The notes under the pieces: model-generated
The model's database searches: none
What the model saw: only the letters and a program-made list of their open reading frames with translations
What the model was told of the DNA's origin: nothing
Source of the DNA: Mycobacterium sp. 852002-51163_SCH5372311
GTDB taxonomy: Bacteria > Actinomycetota > Actinomycetes > Mycobacteriales > Mycobacteriaceae
Assembly: GCF_001667115.1 (NCBI RefSeq)
Contig: NZ_LZIJ01000089.1
Location: 1-64,000, forward strand
Direction: 5' to 3'
Length of the DNA: 64,000 bases
Program-made: the position numbers and the translations under genes
Shown here: in pieces, positions 38,257 to 49,718 of the stretch
Layout: each line of letters opens with the position of its first letter
How positions within the stretch are numbered: position 1 is the first letter of the stretch

Positions 38257-39753
38257 GTGGCTACCAAGAAACCGCAGACAATCTCTTATCCGGCACCAGG
38301 GTCGCGCCCGCGTCGCCACGACGCTGAGCCTCTCGATCCCCACGTCATCGTGCTGTTCGGCGCGACGGGCGACCTGGCTAAACGCAAGCTGCTGCCCGGC
38401 CTGGCGTATCTGGACCAGTCCGAGCTAGCGCCCGACATCCAGATCGTCGCGACGTCGCTCGAAGATTTCAACGACGACGAGTTCCGCGATCTCGCCAGAA
38501 AAGCCATCGACTCGTTCGGCACGCACAAGCTCACGCCCGAACAGTGGGACAACTTCGCACGGATTGTCACCTACGTCCCGCAGGACGCCGGACCCGAAGC
38601 ACTCGCCGAGGCGGTCGCTCAAGCCGAGGACAAATTGGGGGGCGACGTGCGGCGACTGCATTACCTATCGGTTCCTCCCAAAGCGGCACGCGACGTCATC
38701 ACCACACTGCGCGACGCCAAGCTCGTGGAGCGTTCCCGGGTGGTTATGGAGAAGCCATTCGGCACCGACCTGGATAGCGCGGTGTCGCTCAACGACTTCC
38801 TGCACGAAACATTCGAGGAATCCCAGATTTTCCGTATCGACCACTTCCTCGGCAAGGAGGCAGCCCAGAACATCTTGGCGTTCCGCTTTGCCAACGGCCT
38901 GTTCGAGCCAATCTGGAACCGCAACTTCATCGATCACATTCAAATCGACATTCCCGAAGAACTCGGCCTCGACCAGCGCGCCAACTTCTACGAAAGCACT
39001 GGCGCCTACAAAGACATGGTGGTAACGCATCTGTTCCAGGTGATGGCGTTCGTGGTGATGGAGCCACCGACGGCGCTTGAGCCGCGTGCCATCAGCGAAG
39101 AAAAGAACAAGGTGTTCCGGTCGATGCTGCCGGTCAAGACCGCGAATGTGGTGCGGGGCCAGTATGCCGGTTACCGCCAGGAGAAAGGCGTGGCGAAGGA
39201 TTCCGACACCGAGACGTTCATTGCGCTCAAGGTCGGCATCGACAACTGGCGGTGGGCCGGGGTGCCGATCTATCTGCGCACCGGCAAGAAGATGGCCGAG
39301 GGCATCCGGGTCATCTCGATCGCGTTCAAGGAGGCTCCCCGAACCATGTTCCCGCCCGGGTCGGGCGTTGGAACGCAGGGCCCCGATCACCTCACGTTCG
39401 ACCTCGCTGACAACTCGAAGGTTTCGCTGTCCTTCTACGGCAAGCGGCCCGGTCCCGGTATGAAGCTCGACAAATTGTCCATGCAGTTCGCTACGCAGGA
39501 GATCGACAGCGTTGTCGATGTGCTCGAGGCTTATGAGCGGCTCATCCTGGATGCGATGCGTGGCGATCACACATTGTTCAACACTGCCGAGGGCATCGAA
39601 TCGTTGTGGGAGCGTTCAGAACAACTGCTCAACGACCCGCCGCCGGCCAAGATGTACCAGCCAGGTACGTGGGGCCCCAACGCAATTCATCAGTTGATCG
39701 CGCCCAACGCGTGGCGGTTGCCGTTCGAACGGGAATGGCGCGAGAAACGCTGA
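38257..39753 (+). CDS. zwf: Glucose-6-phosphate dehydrogenase, second paralog
   Basis: 498 aa, catalytically complete: nucleotide motif VLFGATGDLAKRK near residue 33, catalytic RIDHFLGKE near residue 193, VPIYLRTGKKM and YERLILDAMRGDHTLF in the C-terminal domain. It differs strongly from zwf2 at 9344 and has neither opcA nor pgl beside it. GTG 38257 is chosen because the open frame before it runs through the hairpin; the ribosome site (GGAAG, 10 nt upstream) is moderate. It occupies the site between uvrC and lprH, where M. tuberculosis has Rv1419 by memory. Confidence 0.92.
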   Translation: MATKKPQTISYPAPGSRPRRHDAEPLDPHVIVLFGATGDLAKRKLLPGLAYLDQSELAPDIQIVATSLEDFNDDEFRDLARKAIDSFGTHKLTPEQWDNFARIVTYVPQDAGPEALAEAVAQAEDKLGGDVRRLHYLSVPPKAARDVITTLRDAKLVERSRVVMEKPFGTDLDSAVSLNDFLHETFEESQIFRIDHFLGKEAAQNILAFRFANGLFEPIWNRNFIDHIQIDIPEELGLDQRANFYESTGAYKDMVVTHLFQVMAFVVMEPPTALEPRAISEEKNKVFRSMLPVKTANVVRGQYAGYRQEKGVAKDSDTETFIALKVGIDNWRWAGVPIYLRTGKKMAEGIRVISIAFKEAPRTMFPPGSGVGTQGPDHLTFDLADNSKVSLSFYGKRPGPGMKLDKLSMQFATQEIDSVVDVLEAYERLILDAMRGDHTLFNTAEGIESLWERSEQLLNDPPPAKMYQPGTWGPNAIHQLIAPNAWRLPFEREWREKR

Positions 39754-39779
39754 AGGGCACCTGCTCTGGCTGCCGGCCT

Positions 39780-40429
39780 TCAGGCTCTGCTGTTTAGCTG
39801 GTCCCGTCTTTTCGCCGCCCAGTCGGCCATCGGAAATCCTGCGTTGGAATCGCAAGCCGACATGACCAGAACCACTCGCGGGATCACGGCCAGCCCGTAC
39901 TCACAGGTCCAATCCGGACGGGTCATGGTCCACACCAGGACGCCGTCGGACGTCGTGCCGAAGAAGCTCAGCCTCATCGGGCCGAAATCGCCCGACGGGG
40001 ACACGCCGGTCGCGTCGCCACGGCAGTTGGACACGGCGCTGAAGCCATTCCACACCACATCGTGGGTATTCAATGCGCCGTCGTAGACGTCGATCGATTC
40101 GGCGTACAGCGCCTGGCTGTCGAACTTGTACGACGATTCGGCATGATCCCTGGACCCGGGCGGCCGAAGCGGCGAACCTTCGAAAAGCATTGCCGCCGAG
40201 CACTCTGCAGGGCGGGCGCTGGTGAAAAAGTTTGTGCCCACCGACGCCGCCGTCGCAGGCCCGAGCGGAGTCGTGTCCCCGTCCTGCAGCAACAGGTCTC
40301 GGGCCGCGATCGTGTGCGGCGGCGGTTCCCCAGAAGCCCGAACCGCTTTACCGGACACCGGCGTCGTGCACCCACCCAATGTCAGCATGACGATCAAAGT
40401 GACTGCCGTCCGCAATGGGCCGCGCACAA

Positions 40430-40433
<4 letters not shown>
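39780..40433 (-). CDS. lprH: Lipoprotein LprH, PknH-sensor-like domain
   Basis: 217 aa exported lipoprotein. Signal peptide of about 20 residues ends in LTLGGCTTP, a lipobox with cysteine at residue 22. The mature domain resembles the extracellular PknH-like sensor family of mycobacterial lipoproteins, with conserved cysteines in PAECSAAM, SNCRG, WTCEYG and SACDSN that could make two disulfides. Gene order (Rv1418-Rv1417-ribH) supports the symbol. Its ATG overlaps the upstream PH-domain gene stop at 40430-40433. Confidence 0.87.
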
Positions 40434-41379
<946 letters not shown>

Positions 41380-41383
41380 TCAC

Positions 41384-42661
41384 TCACAAAGCACCGCCGA
41401 ATTCACCGGGCAGATGCACGGATTCGTGGAAGTCGTCCAGCCCGACCAGGTCGTGGCCCATCTTGTCGCGTTTGGTCATCAGATACCGAATGTTCTCGGC
41501 GTTGGCCCGCACCGGCAGCGGTACCCGCTCGATGATGTGCAATCCGTAGCCATCGAGGCCGACTCGCTTGGCCGGGTTGTTGGTCAGCAGCCGCATCGAG
41601 CGTACGCCCAGGTCCACCAGGATCTGCGCGCCAATCCCGTAATCCCTTGCATCGGCCGGCAATCCGAGCTTGAGGTTGGCCTCCACCGTGTCTTCGCCGG
41701 CGTCCTGCAGCTGGTAGGCCTGTAGCTTGTGCATCAGGCCGATGCCGCGGCCCTCGTGGCCGCGCATGTACAGCACGACGCCACGTCCCTCTCGCGCGAC
41801 CATCGCCATCGCGGCGTCCAGCTGTGGTCCGCAATCGCAACGGCGGGAACCGAACACATCGCCGGTCAGACATTCGGAGTGCACCCGGACCAGCACGTCG
41901 TCGCCGTCGGCGTTCGGGCCGGCGATCTCGCCCCGGATCAGCGCGATGTGCTCCACATCCTCGTAGATGCTGCTGTAGCCGATAGCGCGAAACTCGCCGT
42001 GCCGCGTCGGGATGCGGGCCTCGGCGATCCGCTCAATGTGCTTTTCGTGTTTACGCCGCCATTCGATCAAATCGGCAATGGTGATCATCGCCAGACCGTG
42101 CTCGTCGGCGAACACCCGCAGCTCGTCGGTCTGGGCCATCGAGCCCTCGTCCTTCTGGCTGACGATCTCGCAGATCGCTCCCGCCGGGTGCAACCCCGCC
42201 ATGCGAGCCAAGTCGACGGCGGCCTCGGTGTGACCGGGACGACGTAACACACCACCGTCCTTGGCGCGCAACGGAACAACGTGACCGGGACGGGTGAAAT
42301 CGTCGGCGACGCTAGTGGGATCGGCCAGCAACCGCATCGTGGTCGCCCGGTCGGAGGCCGAAATTCCGGTACCCACACCCTTTTTGGCGTCGACGGTAAC
42401 CGTGTAGGCGGTGCCGTGCTTGTCCTGGTTCACCGCGTACATCGGTAACAGACCCAGCCGGTCGCAGATCGCCCCGTCCAGCGGGACACACAGATAGCCC
42501 GAGGTGTAACGGACCATGAAGGCCACCATCTCCGGTGTCGCCATTTGCGCAGCGAAGATCAGGTCGCCCTCGTTCTCGCGATCCTCGTCGTCGATGACGA
42601 CGACGGCCTTGCCGGCCGCGATGTCGGCAACCGCCCGTTCGACGGAGTCCAACCTCGTCAT
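41384..42661 (-). CDS. ribA2: Bifunctional DHBP synthase / GTP cyclohydrolase II
   Basis: 425 aa fusion making both precursors of the riboflavin ring. N-terminal RibB domain: [11 protein letters not shown] near residue 25 and the [10 protein letters not shown] region. C-terminal RibA domain: zinc site [15 protein letters not shown] near residue 260 and [12 protein letters not shown] near residue 300. ATG 42661 (MTRLDSVE) gives exactly the M. tuberculosis length; the longer frame to 42727 lacks support. Confidence 0.96.
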   Translation of the reverse strand: MTRLDSVERAVADIAAGKAVVVIDDEDRENEGDLIFAAQMATPEMVAFMVRYTSGYLCVPLDGAICDRLGLLPMYAVNQDKHGTAYTVTVDAKKGVGTGISASDRATTMRLLADPTSVADDFTRPGHVVPLRAKDGGVLRRPGHTEAAVDLARMAGLHPAGAICEIVSQKDEGSMAQTDELRVFADEHGLAMITIADLIEWRRKHEKHIERIAEARIPTRHGEFRAIGYSSIYEDVEHIALIRGEIAGPNADGDDVLVRVHSECLTGDVFGSRRCDCGPQLDAAMAMVAREGRGVVLYMRGHEGRGIGLMHKLQAYQLQDAGEDTVEANLKLGLPADARDYGIGAQILVDLGVRSMRLLTNNPAKRVGLDGYGLHIIERVPLPVRANAENIRYLMTKRDKMGHDLVGLDDFHESVHLPGEFGGAL

Positions 42662-42753
42662 CGCTACTACCTTGCTGTCGGAAGGGCGCGTACTGAGTGC
42701 CCAAGTGTTGCATTCAGTATGAACCACCGCACCCCTGGCATTATTGCCACGGT

Positions 42754-43311
42754 TTATTCAACGGGACGGTTCACGTGCAAAGTCGCGGGATCCAGCGCCT
42801 GACGCCATTGCTGGCGGACACCGCGCGTTTGGAAGGCCCTGAAGACGTGGAAGTAGCGGACGAAGTCGAAGTCTTCGTAGTCCGCGGGCAGGGTGAATGA
42901 AATGACCCAAGGCTCGGCCTGCCCTTGGCGGATCTCACACAGATTGCCCAGGCTGGTATCCGGCCAGCTGATCTCGTAACCGTCGCGCGGGTATTCGAAG
43001 ACTGTCACCGGACGGCCGCTTTTCAGTCGCTTCTTGAGGTCCGGTACTTGAATTCGCCGCGCCAGCCACCCGGCATACCCGCTTTTGTCGACGAGGGTGC
43101 AGCGCAAAGTCTGATCGGTGAGCTCTAGGCGCGCGATCGGCGGCGACCCCCGATGCAGCAATCCGGCGTAAGGCAGCCCCCAGAACACACTCAACATCGG
43201 GCTACGACGCAGCAGATAGACATCGGTCACCGGTGGCGGGGTCGTCGACATGAGAAACGTCGCCGAATTCAGGGCTAGTAACCGGTGTGGTGAATATCGG
43301 AAGACGCTCAC
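42754..43311 (-). CDS. Hypothetical protein inside the riboflavin cluster
   Basis: 185 aa, not recognised. No signal peptide or transmembrane helix is clear. Tryptophan- and aromatic-rich strands suggest a beta-rich soluble fold ([69 protein letters not shown]). GTG 43311 has AGGAG 6 nt upstream and lies 23 bp after ribE, so it is probably cotranscribed and real; an internal ATG at 43251 is weaker. A flavin link is positional only. Confidence 0.65.
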   Translation of the reverse strand: MSVFRYSPHRLLALNSATFLMSTTPPPVTDVYLLRRSPMLSVFWGLPYAGLLHRGSPPIARLELTDQTLRCTLVDKSGYAGWLARRIQVPDLKKRLKSGRPVTVFEYPRDGYEISWPDTSLGNLCEIRQGQAEPWVISFTLPADYEDFDFVRYFHVFRAFQTRGVRQQWRQALDPATLHVNRPVE

Positions 43312-43334
43312 GACCTTCTCCTGTCACGCTCCTG

Positions 43335-43970
43335 TCACGGGGCTTCCGCTATTTTCGCAGCGTTTCCCCCACTCGCGCCCAGCAACCGCTCCACGTACTT
43401 GGCGATCACGTCGACTTCGAGGTTGACCTGAGTCCCGGCCGGCGCGGTGCCCAGCGTGGTCAGTTCGCGGGTGGTCGGGATCAGCGAGACCTCGAACCAG
43501 TCTCGCGGTTCTGAACCCAGACCTGACACGGTCAGCGAAATCCCGTCGACAGTGATCGAGCCCTTCTCCACGATGTACCGGGCGACCGAAGGGGGCACTT
43601 CGATCCTCACCACCTCCCAGTGCTCGGACGGCGTACGGGCAATTACTACGCCGGTGCCGTCCACGTGCCCCTGCACGATGTGTCCGCCCAGCCGGCTGTT
43701 GACGGCCGCGGCGCGTTCCAGGTTCACCCGGCTGCCGACCGCGAGTTCACCCAAGTTGGACCGCTGAAGCGTCTCGGCCATCACGTCGGCACTGAACTGG
43801 CCGTCCGGGAGCACCTCCACGACGGTGAGGCAGACGCCGTTGACCGCGATCGAATCTCCGTGGCCGGCGTCTGCGGTCACCACAGGACCCCGGACCACCA
43901 ATCGCGCGGCATCAGACAGGCTCTCCCGGCCGGTCACCTCTCCGAGTTCCTCGACAATTCCGGTGAACAT
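43335..43970 (-). CDS. ribE: Riboflavin synthase alpha subunit
   Basis: Dismutates two lumazines to riboflavin; 211 aa with two homologous lumazine-binding halves. First half: MFTGIVEELGEV, then SIAVNGVCLTV near residue 42; second half: GHIVQGHVDGTG near residue 96 and SITVDGISLTV near residue 138. It is named ribC in M. tuberculosis. It starts at 43970 and is divergent from lprG; a 140-bp gap is shared with that gene. Confidence 0.96.
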   Translation of the reverse strand: MFTGIVEELGEVTGRESLSDAARLVVRGPVVTADAGHGDSIAVNGVCLTVVEVLPDGQFSADVMAETLQRSNLGELAVGSRVNLERAAAVNSRLGGHIVQGHVDGTGVVIARTPSEHWEVVRIEVPPSVARYIVEKGSITVDGISLTVSGLGSEPRDWFEVSLIPTTRELTTLGTAPAGTQVNLEVDVIAKYVERLLGASGGNAAKIAEAP

Positions 43971-44111
43971 CGCACCAGGTTAATGAGTGTTGCGACGCTC
44001 CGGCACCCCAGTGGTTCACTGGCCGCGTCAGCAGCACCCTCTACGATGGCAGACTATGCAGATTTATAGGTTGTGGTCGCAGTCGCGTCATTGTCCGAGG
44101 CGATGGAACGC

Positions 44112-44993
44112 ATGACGAATCCAGATGAAGGTAAGGGCGTCCCGCATGGTGAAGGGTTAGACCCCGTGGCGCCACCTACTGAGGACAATCCACCCACAGC
44201 ACCAGGCACCGCAAACATGGGCATGCAACCCCCACCAGCCGCCGTGGAACCGGATGCAGTCGCCCGGCCGTCCCGGACACGGCTACTGCTGGGCTTGGGC
44301 GTGCTGCTGATCGTTGGCGTTGTGGTGGCGGCTGCGGTGGTGATCTTCTTTCTCCAGCACGATTCCAAGAAGAGCGGCGCACCCCTCCCGGACGCGAAGA
44401 CGTTGGTCAAGCAATCCGCAGACGTCACCAAGACCGTCAAAACCGCGCACCTGGACCTTACGGTGAACGGCAAGATTCAGGGGCTGCCGCTCAAAGCACT
44501 GACCGGCGATCTCGCTACCACCCCCACCACCGCGGCGAAAGGCAACGCCAAGATCTTGCTCGGCGGGAGCAGTGAGATAGATGCCGACTTCGTGATCCTG
44601 GACGGCGAGCTGTACAGCACCGCGCTGAGCCCCGGCAAATGGGACGACATGGGGAAAGTGGACGACCTCGTCCATTACGATCCGTCGTCGATCCTGAACC
44701 CCGACACCGGTCTCGCCAACGTGCTGGCAAACCTCACCGACCCCAAGGCCGAGGGTCGCGACACCATCAATGGGCAGACCACCATCCGGATCAGTGGGAA
44801 AGTCAGCGCGGATGTCCTCAACAAGCTGGCACCTCTGAATGTGTCCCAGCCGACGCCGACTACCGTGTGGATCCAGGAGACCGGCGACCACCAGTTGGCG
44901 CAGGTGAAGGTGGACAAGGGTTCGGGCAATTCGATCCAGATGGCCCTGTCGAACTGGAACCAGCCGGTCCAGGTCACCAAGCCGGAGAGCTGA
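44112..44993 (+). CDS. lprG: LprG-like protein without lipobox (signal-anchored)
   Basis: 293 aa. The C-terminal 220 residues are clearly LprG, the envelope glycolipid/triacylglycerol carrier that works with P55: [44 protein letters not shown] and [13 protein letters not shown]. In place of a lipoprotein signal there is a 55-residue Pro-rich cytoplasmic lead and one hydrophobic helix ([20 protein letters not shown]). No cysteine occurs anywhere in the protein, so it cannot be lipidated at a lipobox. The start is uncertain: ATG 44112, ATG 44103 or GTG 44073 are in frame. The p55 start lies 5 bp after its stop. Confidence 0.85.
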   Translation: MTNPDEGKGVPHGEGLDPVAPPTEDNPPTAPGTANMGMQPPPAAVEPDAVARPSRTRLLLGLGVLLIVGVVVAAAVVIFFLQHDSKKSGAPLPDAKTLVKQSADVTKTVKTAHLDLTVNGKIQGLPLKALTGDLATTPTTAAKGNAKILLGGSSEIDADFVILDGELYSTALSPGKWDDMGKVDDLVHYDPSSILNPDTGLANVLANLTDPKAEGRDTINGQTTIRISGKVSADVLNKLAPLNVSQPTPTTVWIQETGDHQLAQVKVDKGSGNSIQMALSNWNQPVQVTKPES

Positions 44994-44998
44994 TCAGC

Positions 44999-46555
44999 AT
45001 GCGGGCCGGACGCCGAGTCGCGATCAGCGCGGGCAGCCTCGCAGTACTGCTGGGCGCCCTGGACACCTATGTCGTCGTGACCATCATGCGCGACATCATG
45101 ACGGACGTCGGCATCCCGATTAACAAGCTGCAGCGGATCACCTGGATCGTCACGCTGTACCTGCTGGGTTACATCGCCGCGATGCCGCTGCTGGGCCGCG
45201 CCTCCGACCGGTTCGGCCGCAAGATGCTGCTGCAGGTCAGCCTGGCCACGTTCATGGTCGGATCGGTGGTCACAGCCTTGGCCGGTCATTTCGGCGACTT
45301 CCACATGCTGCTCGCCGGCCGCACCATCCAGGGCGTGGCCAGCGGCGCGTTGCTGCCGGTCACCCTGGCACTGGGCGCCGATTTGTGGTCGCAGCGCAAC
45401 CGCGCCGGAGTGCTCGGCGGTATCGGCGCCGCCCAGGAACTGGGCAGCGTGCTGGGGCCCCTGTACGGGATCTTCATCGTCTGGCTTTTCCACGACTGGC
45501 GTTACGTGTTCTGGATCAACGTCCCGCTGACCTTGATCTCGATGGCGATGATCCAGTTGAGTCTGCCGTCACACGACCGCAGCGCCGAGCCGGAGCGGAT
45601 CGACCTGGTCGGCGGGCTGCTGTTGGCCATCACGCTGGGTCTGGCCGTGATCGGGCTGTACAACCCCAACCCAGACGGCAAACATGTGCTGCCGAGCTAT
45701 GGGTTGCCGTTGGTGATCGGTGCGGTCGTCGCGGCGGTGGTGTTCTTCGTCTGGGAGCGTTACGCACGCACCCGATTGATCGACCCGGCCGGCGTGCACT
45801 TCCGGCCTTTCCTGTCCGCTCTGGGCACATCCGTCACTGCGGGCGCGGCACTGATGGTGACGCTGGTCGACGTGGAACTGTTCGCGCAGGGCGTGCTGGG
45901 CAAGAGCCAAACCGAGGCGGCCGGACTGCTGCTGTGGTTCCTCATCGCGCTGCCGATCGGGGCACTGCTGGGCGGCTGGATCGCCACCAAGATCGGCGAC
46001 CGCGCGGTGACCTTCGTCGGGATGCTCATCGCTGCCTTCGGCTACTGGCTGATTCACTACTGGCGGGAAGACCTGCTGGACCGCCATCACAGTATCTTCG
46101 GGTTGTTCGATGTGCCCTGGGTGCACGCCGACCTGCTGGTTGCCGGTCTGGGCCTGGGCCTGGTCATCGGGCCCCTTTCTTCGGCCACCCTGCGCGTTGT
46201 GCCCGCGGCGCAGCACGGCATCGCCTCAGCGGCGGTGGTGGTGGCCCGGATGACCGGCATGCTGATCGGTGTGGCGGCGCTGAGCGCCTGGGGTTTCTTC
46301 CGGTTCAATCAGATCCTCGCGGAGAAGCTGTCCCACATACCCCCAGAGCTCAAGGGGATTTCCCGGATGCTCGCGCAGCGGCCACTGATCACGCAGGCAT
46401 TCGGAGAGATGTACGGCGACATTTTCACGGCCACCGTCCTCATTTGTATCGTCGGTGCGCTATTGGGTCTGCTGATCAGCGCCCGCAAAGAGCACGCCGA
46501 AGAACCCGACGTTGCCGAGGCGGAACCCGTAACAGACCCAGCCCCCACGGCTTGA
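44999..46555 (+). CDS. p55: P55 major-facilitator efflux protein
   Basis: Drug/lipid exporter of the MFS DHA2 (14-helix) type, 518 aa. Motif [14 protein letters not shown] near residue 60; about 14 hydrophobic segments; the acidic residue in [15 protein letters not shown] is retained in helix 1, as in Rv1410c. The C-terminal tail is acidic. ATG 44999 is 5 bp after the lprG stop. The two form the conserved LprG-P55 operon for lipid transfer to the outer membrane; here the partner is anchored rather than lipidated. Confidence 0.93.
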   Translation: MRAGRRVAISAGSLAVLLGALDTYVVVTIMRDIMTDVGIPINKLQRITWIVTLYLLGYIAAMPLLGRASDRFGRKMLLQVSLATFMVGSVVTALAGHFGDFHMLLAGRTIQGVASGALLPVTLALGADLWSQRNRAGVLGGIGAAQELGSVLGPLYGIFIVWLFHDWRYVFWINVPLTLISMAMIQLSLPSHDRSAEPERIDLVGGLLLAITLGLAVIGLYNPNPDGKHVLPSYGLPLVIGAVVAAVVFFVWERYARTRLIDPAGVHFRPFLSALGTSVTAGAALMVTLVDVELFAQGVLGKSQTEAAGLLLWFLIALPIGALLGGWIATKIGDRAVTFVGMLIAAFGYWLIHYWREDLLDRHHSIFGLFDVPWVHADLLVAGLGLGLVIGPLSSATLRVVPAAQHGIASAAVVVARMTGMLIGVAALSAWGFFRFNQILAEKLSHIPPELKGISRMLAQRPLITQAFGEMYGDIFTATVLICIVGALLGLLISARKEHAEEPDVAEAEPVTDPAPTA

Positions 46556-46559
46556 TTGT

Positions 46560-47585
46560 TCAGCCGCGCGACACCAGGCTGAGCATCAGGTCCGATCCGA
46601 CACGCTCGACACAGTCGAACTGCCAGCGCAACGCACGCGAGATGCTGGATACCCCCACGTCGTCGACCGCGACGACGGGACCACCCAGCAGGATCGGCGC
46701 CACATAAGCCAGAATGCGGTCGATCGCCCCCGCCCGCAGGAAAGAACCGGCGAGGGTCGGCCCACCCTCCAACAGCACATCGGTACGGTCGGAAAGCGCC
46801 TTGAGCACCTCCAGCGGATCGTGGGTCCGGATCACCATAGTGCGCGCATCGTCGTTGAGAACCTTTGCCTCGGAAGGTATTTCACGCATACCCACAACTA
46901 CGCGCAGCGGCTGCCGCTCGGCCAGCGAGCCGTCCGGCAACCGCGCCGTCAAGGCCGGATCGTCGGCCAGCACGGTGCCGGTGCCCACCACAATCGCGTC
47001 GGCAGCGGCGCGACGCCGATGCAGGTCGGCTCGGGCCGCCTCACCGGTGATCCACTGGCTGGATCCGTCGGCGGCGGCGCTGCGCCCGTCGATGCTGGTG
47101 GCATACTTCCAGGTCACGTGCGGGAGCCCGGTCCGCTGCTTGTGCAGCCACTCTCGCAGCGGCCCGCTGGCCACCTGATCGGCGAGCACACCGGAGCGCA
47201 CCCGCACTCCCGCCGCCGCCAGCCGTTGCGCCCCACCTGCCGCGATCTCGTGGGGGTCGGCGACCGCGTAGATCACCTCCTCGACGCGCGCTTCGATCAA
47301 AGCGTCCACGCACGGCGGAGTCTTGCCGAAGTGGTTACACGGCTCGAGCGTGACCACCGCGATGCCGCCGGCGGCCAGGCCCCCCGCCCGGCGCAGCGCG
47401 ATGACCTCGGCGTGATCGCCGCCCGCCGGCTGGGTGACGCCGACGCCCACCACCCGGCAGTCCTGGTCCAAGATCACCGCCCCGACCGGCGGATTGGGAT
47501 ACGTAGTGCCCTTGACCTGGCAGGAGTGCTCGATCGCCAGGCGCATCGCCTCGTCGATGCTGTCGACCTTTTCGACGCTGCTCAT
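46560..47585 (-). CDS. ribD: Bifunctional pyrimidine deaminase/reductase RibD
   Basis: Deaminates and then reduces the pyrimidine intermediate of riboflavin synthesis; 341 aa, zinc and NADPH dependent. N-terminal deaminase domain has HAEVIALRRAGG near residue 58 and PCNHFGKTPPCVDAL near residue 82 for zinc. C-terminal reductase domain has ADAIVVGTGTVLADDP near residue 195. ribG in M. tuberculosis. It is convergent with p55 and 18 bp after rpe. Confidence 0.95.
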   Translation of the reverse strand: MSSVEKVDSIDEAMRLAIEHSCQVKGTTYPNPPVGAVILDQDCRVVGVGVTQPAGGDHAEVIALRRAGGLAAGGIAVVTLEPCNHFGKTPPCVDALIEARVEEVIYAVADPHEIAAGGAQRLAAAGVRVRSGVLADQVASGPLREWLHKQRTGLPHVTWKYATSIDGRSAAADGSSQWITGEAARADLHRRRAAADAIVVGTGTVLADDPALTARLPDGSLAERQPLRVVVGMREIPSEAKVLNDDARTMVIRTHDPLEVLKALSDRTDVLLEGGPTLAGSFLRAGAIDRILAYVAPILLGGPVVAVDDVGVSSISRALRWQFDCVERVGSDLMLSLVSRG

Positions 47586-47603
47586 GACCTGCTCTGGGAC
47601 CGA

Positions 47604-48302
47604 TCAGACGCCCAGATGTGGCGAGGCGGCACCGGCCTGGCGCCGCAGAGCCTCGACGGCGGCCTCGGGGTCATCCGCGCCGTATACCGCCGACCCGGCG
47701 ACAAAGCAGTCGACGCCGGCCTCGGCCGCCTGCTCGATGGTGTCCTCGTTGATGCCGCCGTCTATCTCGACGAGGATTGTCAGCTCGCCCGCATCGACCA
47801 TCTTGCGCACGATGCGCACCTTCCCCAGCACGTCGGGGATGAAGTCCTGACCGCCGAAGCCAGGCTCTACCGACATGATCAGCAAGGTGTCGAAGTGCGG
47901 AAGGATATCCAGGTAGGGCTCCAACGGAGTGCCCGGCTTGACGCTGATCCCGGCCTTGGCGCCGGCAGCCCGGATGTCCCGGGCCACCGCGACCGGATTA
48001 TCGGTTGCCTCGGCGTGGAAGGTGACGTTGTAGGCGCCCGCTTCGGCGTACGGCGGCGCCCACCGGTCCGGGTTCTCGATCATCAGATGGCAATCCATCG
48101 GGATGTCGGTGACGGCCAACAGGCTCTCCACCACCGGCAGGCCGATCGTCAGGTTCGGCACGAAGTGGGCATCCATCACGTCGACATGCAACCAGTCGGC
48201 GCCGTTAACAGCTGCTGCCTCGTCGGCGAGCCGGGCGAAATCGGCGGCCAGGATGGACGGCGCTATCAGCGGTCGCGTGTTGCCGGCAGACATGTGCGCC
48301 AC
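47604..48302 (-). CDS. rpe: Ribulose-phosphate 3-epimerase
   Basis: Links the oxidative and non-oxidative pentose phosphate branches; 232 aa TIM barrel. Metal/catalytic residues appear in [46 protein letters not shown] and [15 protein letters not shown]. The GTG at 48302 has GGAAG 8-12 nt upstream; an ATG three codons later has no better site. It is placed between rsmB and ribD. Confidence 0.95.
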   Translation of the reverse strand: MAHMSAGNTRPLIAPSILAADFARLADEAAAVNGADWLHVDVMDAHFVPNLTIGLPVVESLLAVTDIPMDCHLMIENPDRWAPPYAEAGAYNVTFHAEATDNPVAVARDIRAAGAKAGISVKPGTPLEPYLDILPHFDTLLIMSVEPGFGGQDFIPDVLGKVRIVRKMVDAGELTILVEIDGGINEDTIEQAAEAGVDCFVAGSAVYGADDPEAAVEALRRQAGAASPHLGV

Positions 48303-48317
48303 ACTACTTACTTCCGG

Positions 48318-49718
48318 TTAGGTCCGGGCACACCGGCGCAGCGCGGCGGCGAACATGGCATCGGTGCCGTGGCGGTGCGGCCAGAGTTGCACATGCGGGC
48401 CGCAACCCAAACCTTCGCGAACCGGCTCGAACAGCGGCCGAGTGTCCATGGCGCACACCGGATGACGGCGCAGCGCGTCGGCGACGACGCCGGTGGTTTC
48501 GGCCAGATGTGGCGAACAGGTCGCATAGAGCACCACCCCGCCCGGCCGGGTGAGTTCGATTGCGGCCGCCAGCAGCTCACGTTGCAACCTGGCCAATGCG
48601 GGTACGTCGGCCGGTTGACGCCGCCAGCGCGCCTCGGGCCGCCGGCGCAATGCGCCCAACCCGGTGCACGGCACGTCAACGAGCACTCGGTCGAAACCGG
48701 GCTCGAGATCGCTATGCCTCCCGTCCACCTGCAGCACCTCGACGGGCAGCCCGCGGGTGTTCTCGGCCACCAGCTCTGCACGACGCGGCGACGGCTCGAC
48801 GGCGATAACCCGTGCCAACGGGCCGGCGCACTGGCTCGGCAGCAAAGCGGCCAGCAGCGCGGTCTTGCCGCCGGGACCGGCGCACAGGTCCAGCCAGCGT
48901 CCGGCGTCGTCGTCGACCGGCGCCAGTGTCAGCGCGCGGGCAACCAGTTGGCTGCCCTCGTCCTGGACCAAAGCCCTACCGTCGCGCACCGCCTCCAGCT
49001 GCGCGGGATCGCCGCCCGGCAGGTACACCGCATACGGCGAATAACGTCCCACGGTGCCGTGCCCCTCCGGGCCTGATTCAGCGGCCAAGTCGGCGGCGGT
49101 CAGCACTCCCGGGCGTGCCGCCAGATGCACTTGAGGCCGTTCGTCGTCGCTGGCCAGTAACGCGTCGAGTTCTCCGGCTGCCGCGCCCAACGCGTCGGCG
49201 AAGGCCTGGGCGATCCAGCGCGGGTGTGCATGCACGAACGCCGCGTGACCGATCGGATCCCGCGACCGGTCGGGAGCCAGCTCGTCGACCCAGGACCGCT
49301 CGTCGCGCCCGGCGATGGTACGCAGTACAGCGTTCACGAAACCCGCTCGCGCCGAATCGAATTCGATTCCAGCCTGTTCCACGGTGGTGGACACCGCAGC
49401 GTGCGCGCCGACGCGGGTGCGCAGCAGTTGGTAAGTGCCGAGGCGGAGCAGGTCGAGCAGCTCCGGGTTGATCGCCTGCGTCGGACGTCCGGCCGCCGCA
49501 CTGATCACCGCATCGAGCAGACCCAGGGTGCGGCAGGTGCCGTAGGTCAGCTCGGTGGCGAACGCGGCGTCGCGTCCGCTGATGCCGCGTTGACGGAGCA
49601 GCGCGGGCAAGGCCAGGTTCGCGTAGGCGCTGCGTTCGCTGACCGCCCGCACCACGTCGTAGGCTGCGCGACGTGCCGGGTCCAGCGGCCGGCGGCGCTG
49701 CGGGCGTTTGGGAGTCAT
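48318..49718 (-). CDS. rsmB: 16S rRNA m5C methyltransferase RsmB (Fmu)
   Basis: 466 aa. N-terminal NusB-like domain (residues about 15-150) and C-terminal SAM-dependent RNA methyltransferase with motif [19 protein letters not shown] near residue 275, [15 protein letters not shown] (motif IV, near residue 345) and [15 protein letters not shown] (motif VI with the catalytic cysteine). Start ATG 49718 overlaps the fmt stop. It follows fmt directly, as in most bacteria. Confidence 0.95.
   Translation of the reverse strand: MTPKRPQRRRPLDPARRAAYDVVRAVSERSAYANLALPALLRQRGISGRDAAFATELTYGTCRTLGLLDAVISAAAGRPTQAINPELLDLLRLGTYQLLRTRVGAHAAVSTTVEQAGIEFDSARAGFVNAVLRTIAGRDERSWVDELAPDRSRDPIGHAAFVHAHPRWIAQAFADALGAAAGELDALLASDDERPQVHLAARPGVLTAADLAAESGPEGHGTVGRYSPYAVYLPGGDPAQLEAVRDGRALVQDEGSQLVARALTLAPVDDDAGRWLDLCAGPGGKTALLAALLPSQCAGPLARVIAVEPSPRRAELVAENTRGLPVEVLQVDGRHSDLEPGFDRVLVDVPCTGLGALRRRPEARWRRQPADVPALARLQRELLAAAIELTRPGGVVLYATCSPHLAETTGVVADALRRHPVCAMDTRPLFEPVREGLGCGPHVQLWPHRHGTDAMFAAALRRCART

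Noticed and set aside
42662..42753. FMN riboswitch before ribA2
   Set aside because: No RFN-like conserved stem sequences were found in this gap or before ribE.
46821..49076. 751-codon open frame opposite ribD, rpe and rsmB
   Set aside because: Antisense shadow across three conserved genes; composition rich in Arg, Gly, His and Gln as expected for such frames.
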